NCBI GenBank assembly: GCA_021806765.1
Contig: JAJZQR010000285.1
Span: forward strand, 1 to 6,938
Source: Chloroflexota bacterium
GTDB lineage: Bacteria > Chloroflexota > UBA6077
Direction of reading: 5' to 3'
DNA length: 6,938 nt
The notes beneath the pieces are model-generated. The model searched no databases. It had not been told where the DNA came from and saw only the letters and a program-made list of their open reading frames with translations. A program made the translations under genes and the position numbers. Below, piece after piece: positions 1 to 4,725 of this stretch (position 1 is its first letter; each line of letters starts with the position of its first letter).

Positions 1-1
1 A

Positions 2-82
2 CGGGTCATCTTGACCGCCCTGAAGCTCCGCCACCTGGTGGTCATTCCATCCCTGGCCGGCCTGCTCCCGGCCAACGCCTGA
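2..82 (+). CDS. C-terminal end of an unidentified protein (5' end outside window)
   Basis: Frame 2 is open from the window edge to a TGA at 80-82 and gives 26 residues ending LAGLLPANA. The two other plus frames give less protein-like sequence. The stretch has alternating hydrophobic residues (LRHLVVIPSLAGLL) of the kind found at the end of small alpha/beta domains, for example STAS domains, but this is too short to assign. It converges on the permease gene with only about 30 bp between the stops, and I see no convincing terminator there. Confidence 0.45.
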   Translation, partial: RVILTALKLRHLVVIPSLAGLLPANA

Positions 83-114
83 GATCATGCACATTTTGCG
101 ATCAATCCCATCGG

Positions 115-1275
115 TTAGACACTAATGGCCTCCACGGGGGTTAGCCTCGATGCCCTCCACGCCGGGTAAAGCCCGGAGGCGACCGAAGCGAGCAGTGCCA
201 GGGAGAGCGCCGCCGCGGCGACGCCCGGGTCGAAGCCCACGGGAAGGCCCGAGCCGTTGAAAAAGGCCGTGAACTCGTTGGGCGAGATGTAGGGGGAGGC
301 GATCCAGGCGAAGGCTTGCCCCGCGGCCAGGCCGACGACACCGCCGATCAGCCCGTAGATGCCGGATTCGACGAGGAACAGGGTGAAGATGGTGCGTCTC
401 TTGGCTCCGATGGCCTGGAGAATCCCTATCTCCCGCCTCCTCTCGTAAACCGCGGTCGTCATGGTGTTAACGATGCTGAAGGCCGCCGCCAGCAGGCCCA
501 CAGTGGCGATGAGCTGAAGGGTCAGACTCACGGTCCCGACGATGGAGAGGACCGACTTCAGGAGCTGTTTATCGGAGGTCACGGCGACGTTGGCGGTATC
601 CTGGATCTTCTGCACATACTGGTCGATTCTGGAAATGTCGTCGACCTTTACCGCCAGGAAGGAGACGTTGCCTCCCACGCTATAGAGCCGCTGCACCACG
701 GAGAGGGGCACGAACACCGTGGTGTCGTCCTTGCCCCCCGTCTCCTTGAGCACCCCCTTGATGGGAAACTGCTCCCCCCGAATGGTCAGCTCGTCCGAGT
801 TTCCCAGCTTGAACTGCTGGGCGATGGCCGATCCCACGACCACGGCCCTCTCGTCGGCTGATGCGAGGTAGCCGCCCTGCTGGACCTCCCAGCCCTTGAG
901 CGCCCTCATCCCCTCGGGAACGATGCCGAGGACGGAGACAGGATTGTTGTTGATGGCCGTGCGCTCGGTGAGGTAGGGGGAAACCGTGAGCCCCGAAATG
1001 GCGGAGATCTTGGCGACGGTGTCCGAAGGTATCGCCTCGGGTAGCTGCTCCCCGGTGAGGACGGAGATCTGCTCGTAGGCGCACCAGCCCCTGGGGGTGA
1101 CGACCAGGTTCGCGCCCAGGTCGCTGGATTGGCGCCTGATCTCGTTGTCCAGGCTTCGACCGATGGCCAGGAGGGTCACGAGGGAGGCTATCCCGATGGT
1201 TATTCCGAGCAGGGTGAGGATGAACCTTCCCCGCCTGCGGGTGATGTTGCTCTGCACTAGCTTCCACAGTGTCAC
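115..1275 (-). CDS. ABC transporter permease, MacB_PCD/FtsX type
   Basis: This is a 386-aa inner-membrane subunit of a MacB/LolCE/FtsX-type ABC transporter. These transporters use ATP hydrolysis to drive mechanical transmission or substrate extrusion. The N-terminus (TRRRGRFILTLLGITIGIA, about 12-30) starts the first membrane helix. An extracytoplasmic MacB_PCD-like domain follows at about 45-235. The FtsX domain holds three helices at roughly 248-270, 297-327 and 350-371. YERRREIGILQAIGAKRR (277-294) is the cytoplasmic coupling segment typical of the family, and the ending GLYPAWRASRLTPVEAI is canonical. The start is GTG with an AAAGGAG ribosome-binding site 8 nt upstream. That site overlaps the stop of the preceding small membrane protein gene, so the two are probably translationally coupled. 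No ATP-binding subunit is visible in the window. A lone cysteine sits in RGWCAYE (62-68) near the start of the extracytoplasmic domain. The substrate is unknown. Confidence 0.93.
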   Translation of the reverse strand: MTLWKLVQSNITRRRGRFILTLLGITIGIASLVTLLAIGRSLDNEIRRQSSDLGANLVVTPRGWCAYEQISVLTGEQLPEAIPSDTVAKISAISGLTVSPYLTERTAINNNPVSVLGIVPEGMRALKGWEVQQGGYLASADERAVVVGSAIAQQFKLGNSDELTIRGEQFPIKGVLKETGGKDDTTVFVPLSVVQRLYSVGGNVSFLAVKVDDISRIDQYVQKIQDTANVAVTSDKQLLKSVLSIVGTVSLTLQLIATVGLLAAAFSIVNTMTTAVYERRREIGILQAIGAKRRTIFTLFLVESGIYGLIGGVVGLAAGQAFAWIASPYISPNEFTAFFNGSGLPVGFDPGVAAAALSLALLASVASGLYPAWRASRLTPVEAISV

Positions 1276-1283
1276 GGTACTTG

Positions 1284-1290
1284 CTCCTTT
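1284..1290 (-). promoter_or_regulatory. Ribosome-binding site of the permease, overlapping the upstream stop codon
   Basis: On the minus strand the sequence reads TTCTAAAGGAGCAAGTACC followed by GTG. The TAA at 1291-1289 ends the upstream reading frame and shares two bases with the AAAGGAG motif. This fixes the GTG at 1275 as the permease start. It also supports translation of the frameshifted upstream gene through to its own stop. Confidence 0.75.
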
Positions 1291-1703
1291 AGAAGGTGAG
1301 GTGTTTCAGGACGTCCACCTTCGTGGGGACGAAGAGCGGCTGGCCCTGCGGGGTCTTGGTGAAGCTCCCGGTGAGGTTCACCTCATCCCAGACCTGGGGC
1401 GCCGGGGAGTCGGACTGAACAGCGGGGATCGGACTTTATGGGATCGGGGCTGGCCATGATGGTGGTCGGCCTGCTGGACGTGCTAGCCGACAGAAGGCTC
1501 AGCCCAATCGCCCCCACCGCCAGGCACGTGCCTAAGACGGAGGCGAGGGCAACCAGGATGGGGATCGACGGACGGGTCTCTGTCCTGGAGGGCCTGGAGG
1601 GCCGATCATCCGTGTTCTCGACAGATCTGCCGCCAGCCCCGAGCCTACCAGGTTTGCGCTTGTCTTGGTTCTGGTTCCGTTGGATCCTAGCGCCGCCCGG
1701 CAT
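1289..1703 (-). pseudogene. Small membrane-anchored protein with an apparent 1-nt frameshift
   Basis: Translation from the ATG at 1703 gives a charged cytoplasmic N-terminus of about 45 residues, one membrane helix (PSIPILVALASVLGTCLAVG onward, about 46-71) and an extracytoplasmic tail, and stops at 1383. The reading frame shifted by one base stays open to a TAA at 1289. It encodes a sensible ending (VWDEVNLTGSFTKTPQG, then a segment ending VDVLKHLTF) that abuts the permease ribosome-binding site. The whole span is 415 nt, that is 138 codons plus one base. Removing one base would give a 137-aa protein. The shifted frame has an upstream stop at 1436-1438, so the change lies within 1383-1435, most likely in the G run at 1424-1427. 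GAGG or AGGAG sequences precede the ATG. I do not recognise the family. It may be a real mutation, a sequencing error or, less likely, recoding. Confidence 0.7.
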
Positions 1704-1720
1704 CTACCAACCTCGCTCCT

Positions 1721-1748
1721 AATACGCGGGATAGTCGGGGATCGTATT
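1721..1748. repeat. Inverted repeat between the M56 gene and the small membrane protein gene
   Basis: AATACG at 1721-1726 and CGTATT at 1743-1748 form a perfect 6-bp dyad with half-site centres 22 bp apart, about two helical turns. It lies in the 76-bp gap between the M56 gene and the next gene, just upstream of that gene's ribosome-binding site. It could be an operator or a weak hairpin. No T-run follows it, so a terminator is unlikely. Confidence 0.35.
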
Positions 1749-1779
1749 GGGAGTTGCACGCGATGCACCAGAACTGCAG

Positions 1780-2754
1780 TCAGAACGGCTTCCCAATCGA
1801 CCAGATGGGGCCGCAGGCCACCGGCGCGAAGGAGATAATTACACCTGCAGTCTCTAGGAACAGCAGCCCGATCAGCGACGACGCGGCGATGCTGCAAGCA
1901 GCCAGGCATGAGCGCGGCTTACCAACCAGCGGTTGGTGGATGGCGAGGAGCCGTTCGATGCGAGACTCAATCGACCCACCCGCCCCGACGAGGGGTTGTG
2001 TTGGCTGGAGCATCGGCCCACTTGGTGCACACTGCCAGACTTTCGCCAGCGCGCTGGCGAGGGTCAGCGGACGCCCCGTCACGCCGACGGCAAGCTCGTC
2101 GCAAGCGAGTTCCTTCTCATGCTGAAGCTGGCGGTACGCTGCCCAGCTCGCCGGGAGGTACCAGAAGGCGTCGCGGAGGACCGTTGCCAACCAGATCACG
2201 AGATAGTCGTATCGCGCCACGTGGCCCAGCTCGTGACAGAGCACCGCCTCCAGTTCGTGGTGATCGAGGTTCTCGACCATCCAACTCGAGATGAGTATGG
2301 TCGGCCTGCTTAGACCGACGGTGAGCGCCAGCGGCCGCTGGTAGACAAATAGCCGCACCCGCGGTCGGGAGGTGCCAAGTCGGTCGGCGAGGTGATCGAC
2401 TAGCGCCTGCAACTCCGGGCCGGCCGGTGTACCCCGGCGGCCGACGACTCGATCCATCAGCGCAAGCCGCAGCAATCCCAGCGCGAGCCCGCCGAGGCCG
2501 ACCAACCCCATCCCAAGTGGCAGCAGCACACCCAGCGCGAAGCTCCAGGACGGCACGCCGAGGAAACAGGTGCGATCACCCAGGTCGTCTAGCCCGCAGA
2601 GACCCAGTCCGAGGGCCGCGACCGGAGCCGCCAACACCAGGAGCTGCAGCTCGCGCCCAAGCCGCAGCTCATCAGTACGCCGCAGGACCCTCAGCGCCAG
2701 ATGCCCGGCAAGCACGACGAGGAGAATACCCGAAACGAAGAGCAGCGAGCGCAT
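1780..2754 (-). CDS. M56 family membrane metallopeptidase (BlaR1/MecR1-like)
   Basis: This 324-aa membrane-embedded zinc peptidase resembles the signal-transducing half of BlaR1/MecR1. The zinc motif HELGH is at 174-178. A downstream EKELACDELA (213-222) supplies the likely third ligand, Glu215. Hydrophobic helices lie at about 1-24, 37-54, 69-99, 184-200 and 282-313. There is no large C-terminal penicillin-binding sensor domain as in staphylococcal BlaR1, so the input signal is probably not a beta-lactam bound through that domain. The ATG overlaps the repressor gene stop by one base (TAATG), with a GGAGGAGG ribosome-binding site inside the end of that gene, which indicates tight translational coupling. 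From the family, the expected role is to trigger proteolytic loss of the BlaI-type repressor. What it senses here is unknown. Confidence 0.92.
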   Translation of the reverse strand: MRSLLFVSGILLVVLAGHLALRVLRRTDELRLGRELQLLVLAAPVAALGLGLCGLDDLGDRTCFLGVPSWSFALGVLLPLGMGLVGLGGLALGLLRLALMDRVVGRRGTPAGPELQALVDHLADRLGTSRPRVRLFVYQRPLALTVGLSRPTILISSWMVENLDHHELEAVLCHELGHVARYDYLVIWLATVLRDAFWYLPASWAAYRQLQHEKELACDELAVGVTGRPLTLASALAKVWQCAPSGPMLQPTQPLVGAGGSIESRIERLLAIHQPLVGKPRSCLAACSIAASSLIGLLFLETAGVIISFAPVACGPIWSIGKPF

Positions 2755-3200
2755 TACTCACCCTCCTCCACCGCACGACGGCGGGCGATCTCGTCCAGCA
2801 ACCGCTGCGCCCGCGCTGCGGCCTGCGGATCCGACAGGGTGCTGAGCTCTTTGAACGTGGCGTCGGCGAAGCTCACCATTAGATCCTCAAGAATGTGCCC
2901 GACGAAACGGGAGACGAACTCCTCCTGGCTGAAGTTGGGATGGTAGACGTAGGCTTGGTCGTCTTTCTCGACCCGCAGCAGGTTCTTCTTCGCCAATCGC
3001 GTCATGGTGCTCATGACGGTCGTGTAGGCGATCCGTCGGCGCGCGTAAAGCGCCTCAAATACGTCACGAACGGTCGTGCCCTCCCCAGCCGGATGGCCCC
3101 AGATGAACTCCATGATCTCGGCCTCGAGGTCGCCGAGCACCTTGCGGATGCCCGGGCGATCAAATCGAAAGACGCTGACCTCCGGTTCCGTGTCGCTCAC
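2754..3200 (-). CDS. blaI: BlaI/MecI/CopY family winged-helix repressor
   Basis: This is a 148-aa dimeric DNA-binding repressor of the Penicillinase_R family. The N-terminal winged helix begins at RKVLGDLEAEIMEFIW (19-34). The recognition-helix region is RRRIAYTTVMSTMTRLAKK (54-72) and the wing follows (LLRVEKDDQAYVYHP, 74-88). The C-terminal part from about 91 is the helical dimerisation region, the part cleaved by BlaR1/MecR1 in studied systems. The GTG at 3200 is preferred over an in-frame TTG at 3221 because AGGAGG stands 5 nt before the GTG and nothing comparable precedes the TTG. The gene precedes and overlaps the M56 gene by one base, the classical repressor-peptidase pair. A dyad over the promoter upstream of the operon is a plausible autoregulatory operator. 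The symbol reflects the family; the regulated target is unproven. Confidence 0.93.
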   Translation of the reverse strand: MSDTEPEVSVFRFDRPGIRKVLGDLEAEIMEFIWGHPAGEGTTVRDVFEALYARRRIAYTTVMSTMTRLAKKNLLRVEKDDQAYVYHPNFSQEEFVSRFVGHILEDLMVSFADATFKELSTLSDPQAAARAQRLLDEIARRRAVEEGE

Positions 3201-3205
3201 CCCAA

Positions 3206-3211
3206 CCTCCT
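3206..3211 (-). promoter_or_regulatory. Ribosome-binding site that sets the BlaI start
   Basis: The minus strand reads AGGAGG, then TTGGG, then GTG. This near-consensus site has 5-nt spacing and favours the GTG at 3200. It lies inside the longer TTG-initiated reading, which argues against that start. Confidence 0.7.
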
Positions 3212-3272
3212 CATGCGCCAAGTACCTTCGTGGACGACTGGTCCCTCGTCTGGCATCATCGTGCCTGATCCC

Positions 3273-3569
3273 CTATCGGAAACCAACGGCCCCGGACGCA
3301 CCGGTGGAAGACCAGCGCCGGGAAAGCGCATCGTTGGCCTCGGCGTGTTCCAACAAGCGCAGCACGTAGGCGACTACGGTCTGCGCTGCCACGGCAGCAG
3401 CCCGGTCGCCCGACAACCGCAAGCCCATCTGGTAGCTGAGCGCCGACAGCATGGGCTGGTTGTCGTTCAGCCACTGGCTGGTCGCCGCGAAGAACTGCTC
3501 CGGGCTGGACAGTTCCTCGTCAATGGTCCGAGCAAAAGAGGTGGCATGGTCTGTCGATATCTTCAGCAT
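3273..3569 (-). CDS. Hypothetical 98-aa helical protein, first gene of the BlaI-M56 operon
   Basis: I do not recognise this family. The ATG is preceded by GGGGAG with about 6-nt spacing. The protein has no signal peptide or membrane helix and looks soluble and mostly alpha-helical. An acidic N-terminal half (IDEELSSPEQFFAATSQWL, 16-34) is followed by NDNQPMLSALSYQMGLRL (35-52) and an Ala-rich helix AAAVAAQTVVAYVLRLLEHA (57-76), then a Ser/Gly tail. It lies about 60 nt downstream of the predicted start of transcription and 72 nt before blaI in the same orientation, so it is probably co-transcribed with the repressor and peptidase. Its position suggests a role in the same response, possibly as an effector, adaptor or co-sensor, but nothing in the sequence gives a function. 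Confidence 0.72.
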   Translation of the reverse strand: MLKISTDHATSFARTIDEELSSPEQFFAATSQWLNDNQPMLSALSYQMGLRLSGDRAAAVAAQTVVAYVLRLLEHAEANDALSRRWSSTGASGAVGFR

Positions 3570-3639
3570 CTCTGACTCCCCTCGTGGGCAACTCCGTTAC
3601 CCTGCGACGCCGACTTCGGCAACAGCCCCGTCGGGCAGC

Positions 3640-3668
3640 ATTATATGCAATCCTCGTACTACCGGCAA
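3640..3668 (-). promoter_or_regulatory. Sigma70-type promoter of the 98-aa/blaI/M56 operon
   Basis: On the minus strand a -35 element TTGCCG (3668-3663, 4 of 6 consensus bases) is followed by exactly 17 bp and a perfect -10 TATAAT (3645-3640). The predicted start of transcription is near 3633, leaving a leader of about 64 nt before the ATG at 3569. The surrounding DNA is G+C-rich, so a perfect -10 box at ideal spacing in front of a correctly oriented operon is unlikely to be chance. Confidence 0.75.
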
Positions 3669-3673
3669 TAGTA
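3657..3673. promoter_or_regulatory. Candidate BlaI operator dyad over the -35 box
   Basis: The minus strand reads TACTATTGCCGGTAGTA, a perfect TACTA/TAGTA dyad with a 7-bp centre. The -35 hexamer TTGCCG lies entirely inside that centre. BlaI/MecI repressors bind short A+T-containing dyads over the promoters of their own operons, so bound protein here would block RNA polymerase. The half-sites differ from the staphylococcal TACA/TGTA type. Assignment to BlaI is inferred from position. Confidence 0.55.
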
Positions 3674-3872
3674 GAGTCGCGGTAGAATAGTGCGAATGAT
3701 GGGCCGTTGCATGAGGATGCCTCGGAACGAGGCAGCCGCTGCTGTGCCTCGTATCTGGCCCACCCGGCTTTCGCACGCGGGCGACGGACGCCGTGCCGCA
3801 CCGCCCCCGGGCGCCTGGCAAAGACGGTCTTGATCAGCCGCAACCCGGGGCCTGTCAGGGACTGTGTTTCTT
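3674..3872. other. Intergenic stretch without a convincing gene
   Basis: Between the operon promoter and the response-regulator fragment no reading frame has protein-like composition together with a ribosome-binding site. The only structure seen is a short hairpin, TGCCTC/GAGGCA at 3718-3734 with a 5-nt loop. No clear promoter was seen for the plus-strand fragment that follows. Confidence 0.5.
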
Positions 3873-3974
3873 ATGAAGATACTGGTCATCGAGGACGATC
3901 CCCAGATGCGCAGCCTTCTGCTGCGTGTCCTCTCCTACGAGGGACACCAGGTGGAGGCGGTCGCTACCGGCGAG
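3873..3974 (+). pseudogene. 5' fragment of a response-regulator gene (receiver domain start)
   Basis: From the ATG at 3873 the first 34 codons read like a typical OmpR-class receiver domain. MKILVIEDDPQMRSLLLRVL includes the acidic pair EDD that helps bind Mg2+, and LSYEGHQVEAVATGE completes beta1-alpha1-beta2. Similarity then ends abruptly. The continuing frame, which stops at 4208, is Arg/Gln/His-rich and lacks the phospho-acceptor Asp, the conserved Thr and Lys, and any DNA-binding domain. From about 4026 the DNA codes on the other strand for a membrane protein tail. No good ribosome-binding site precedes the ATG. It is best read as a truncated remnant, possibly of the lost partner of the nearby kinase. 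Confidence 0.65.
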
Positions 3975-4022
3975 CACAGGGATTGGTCGTGCGAGCTCCA
4001 GCGGACGGCGCACTTGGCGAGG

Positions 4023-4199
4023 CTACATCGGCCTGGCCAGGTACGCCCCGACCGCCACGGCGACCAGGGCCAGGTAGGTCGGCGAGAGATGGGCCAGGCT
4101 GCCCAACCCGTATACGTAGTGGAAAGGAGTAGCCACCACCGCCCAGAGTGCTGTTGTGAGTACAACGATCAAGGTCGGCAGCGAGAAGGTGGCCGGCTC
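4023..4199 (-). pseudogene. C-terminal remnant of a probable P-type cation ATPase
   Basis: The minus strand encodes a hydrophobic tail of two probable helices. One begins at LPTLIVVLTTALWAVVATPF and the other is LSPTYLALVAVAVGAYLA, with HYVYGLGSLAH between them. It ends at a TAG at 4023-4025. The pattern of a helix, a loop with a small Gly-containing turn, then a Pro-Tyr helix and an immediate stop resembles the last two membrane helices of MgtA-like or H+-type P-ATPases. None of the ATPase catalytic domains is present, and upstream the frame runs into the terminator hairpin. It therefore appears to be a 3'-end remnant left by a rearrangement. An unrelated small membrane protein cannot be excluded, but no start with a ribosome-binding site is evident. 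Confidence 0.5.
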
Positions 4200-4243
4200 A
4201 ATGCGTAAGCGGCTGGAGCAGTTACCAGGCCACCAAGGGACAA

Positions 4244-4289
4244 ACACACCCCGAACTCTCGGGGCCTTCCCTCAAAGTTCGGGGTGTGT
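4244..4289 (-). terminator. Strong stem-loop, probable terminator for the right-hand transcript
   Basis: ACACACCCCGAACT (4244-4257) and AGTTCGGGGTGTGT (4276-4289) are a perfect 14-bp inverted repeat with an 18-nt loop. On the minus strand the stem ends in GTGTGTTTGTCCC, a weak T-rich tail. It lies 44 nt beyond the stop of the exported-protein gene. The short T-run means termination efficiency is uncertain. It could also act on readthrough from the plus side. Confidence 0.6.
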
Positions 4290-4322
4290 CATGCGAGTCC
4301 TTAGCCCCCGGGTTTCCCCATT

Positions 4323-4337
4323 GTAGAAGTCTTCTAC
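4323..4337. repeat. Perfect palindrome over the stop of the exported-protein gene
   Basis: GTAGAAG, one T, then CTTCTAC form a 7-bp inverted repeat whose right arm contains the TAG stop (4334-4336, read on the minus strand). The single-base centre makes it more like a protein-binding palindrome than an RNA hairpin. Its function is unknown. Confidence 0.3.
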
Positions 4338-4564
4338 CAGTCCCAGCCGCCGCAGCCCCAGCCGTAGTACCCGTTCCAGTTGCTTGGGGCTTGCTGATAA
4401 CCCCAGCCGTTGTAGCCACCCATCATCCCGTAGCCGTTCCCGTACCCACCGGGGCCGTACCCGTATCCCCCCGGGACCTGCGCGAAAGCCGTGCTACCCA
4501 CCAGAACTACCAGGGCTGCCGCCGTCCCTAGAGCCGCTCCCAACACCGCAAACCTGCGCCTCAT
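4334..4564 (-). CDS. Small exported Gly/Tyr/Trp/Met-rich protein
   Basis: This 76-aa precursor has a classical signal peptide: MRRRF, a hydrophobic core to about residue 22, and a probable signal peptidase I site after STAFA (position 28). The mature part of about 48 residues is low-complexity: PGGYGYGPGGYGNGYGMMGG, then NGWGYQQ, ending YYGWGCGGWDW. It has one cysteine, a Met-Met pair, and many Gly, Tyr and Trp residues. A GAGGAGGAG ribosome-binding site precedes the ATG. The motif GMMGGY followed by GWG closely matches one in the SHOCT protein upstream, and related Met/Trp/Gly patches lie in the kinase sensor domain. It has its own upstream region with repeated TTCACA elements and is followed by a hairpin terminator, so it is probably a separately regulated output of the two-component system. 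Metal binding is possible but unproven. Confidence 0.82.
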   Translation of the reverse strand: MRRRFAVLGAALGTAAALVVLVGSTAFAQVPGGYGYGPGGYGNGYGMMGGYNGWGYQQAPSNWNGYYGWGCGGWDW

Positions 4565-4587
4565 CGCACTTCTCCTCCTCGCCTTCT

Positions 4588-4603
4588 GACGCCGTGAGGC
4601 GTC
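4588..4603 (-). repeat. Hairpin in the leader of the exported-protein gene
   Basis: GACGCC, GTGA, GGCGTC is a perfect 6-bp stem with a 4-nt loop, just upstream of the GAGGAGGAG ribosome-binding site. It could stabilise the mRNA leader or affect ribosome access. No T-run follows, so I do not call it a terminator. Confidence 0.35.
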
Positions 4604-4639
4604 TTGATCTGTTCTGTCAGGGAGAGGGTATCAGGGGAG

Positions 4640-4678
4640 TGTGAACATCCTGTGAAGGCCCGATGGGGAGTGTGTGAA
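4640..4678 (-). promoter_or_regulatory. Direct repeats resembling OmpR/PhoP-family response-regulator sites
   Basis: TGTGAA on the plus strand (TTCACA on the minus strand) occurs at 4640-4645, 4651-4656 and 4673-4678. The repeats are spaced exactly 11 and 22 bp, so they lie on one face of the helix with one degenerate unit between. OmpR/PhoB-class regulators bind tandem half-sites at this spacing, and Streptomyces PhoP boxes are built of 11-nt GTTCACC-like units. The array is 75-115 bp before the exported-protein ATG. The middle TTCACA could serve as a -35 element (5 of 6 bases), with GATACC 18 bp downstream as a poor -10, which would be typical of an activator-dependent promoter. The regulator itself is not identified. 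Confidence 0.6.
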
Positions 4679-4725
4679 GATTTCAGCGGCGACCGGCTGC
4701 GAGCGGAGAACGGTCCGGATTTGAG

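Noticed and set aside
83..114. Bidirectional terminator between the convergent genes at the left edge
   Set aside because: The imperfect GATC-containing dyad has short arms and a bulge and no convincing T-run on either strand.
316..861. 181-codon plus-strand frame opposite the permease
   Set aside because: It is antisense to a gene with clear family motifs, with low-complexity Gly/Asp/His-rich composition and no domain pattern.
680..1267. 195-codon minus-strand frame overlapping the permease
   Set aside because: It lies wholly inside the well-supported permease gene in another frame and is Arg/Gly/His/Pro-rich, typical of a shadow frame in G+C-rich DNA.
2427..2882. Plus-strand frames opposite the M56 and blaI genes
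   Set aside because: They are Arg/Ala/Pro-rich antisense shadows crossing two coupled genes.
3201..3221. TTG start giving a longer BlaI protein
   Set aside because: The strong AGGAGG site falls inside this extension at ideal distance from the GTG at 3200, and nothing comparable precedes the TTG.
3233..3250. GACGA/TCGTC inverted repeat upstream of blaI as an operator
   Set aside because: Only 5-bp arms in G+C-rich DNA, with no promoter elements nearby. The dyad at 3657-3673 is far better placed.
3201..3700. Classical staphylococcal-type BlaI operators (TACA/TGTA dyads)
   Set aside because: I searched by eye upstream of blaI and of the operon and found none. Only the TACTA/TAGTA variant is present.
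3864..4208. A functional 114-aa response regulator
   Set aside because: After about residue 37 the sequence loses all receiver features, and the DNA instead encodes membrane helices on the opposite strand.
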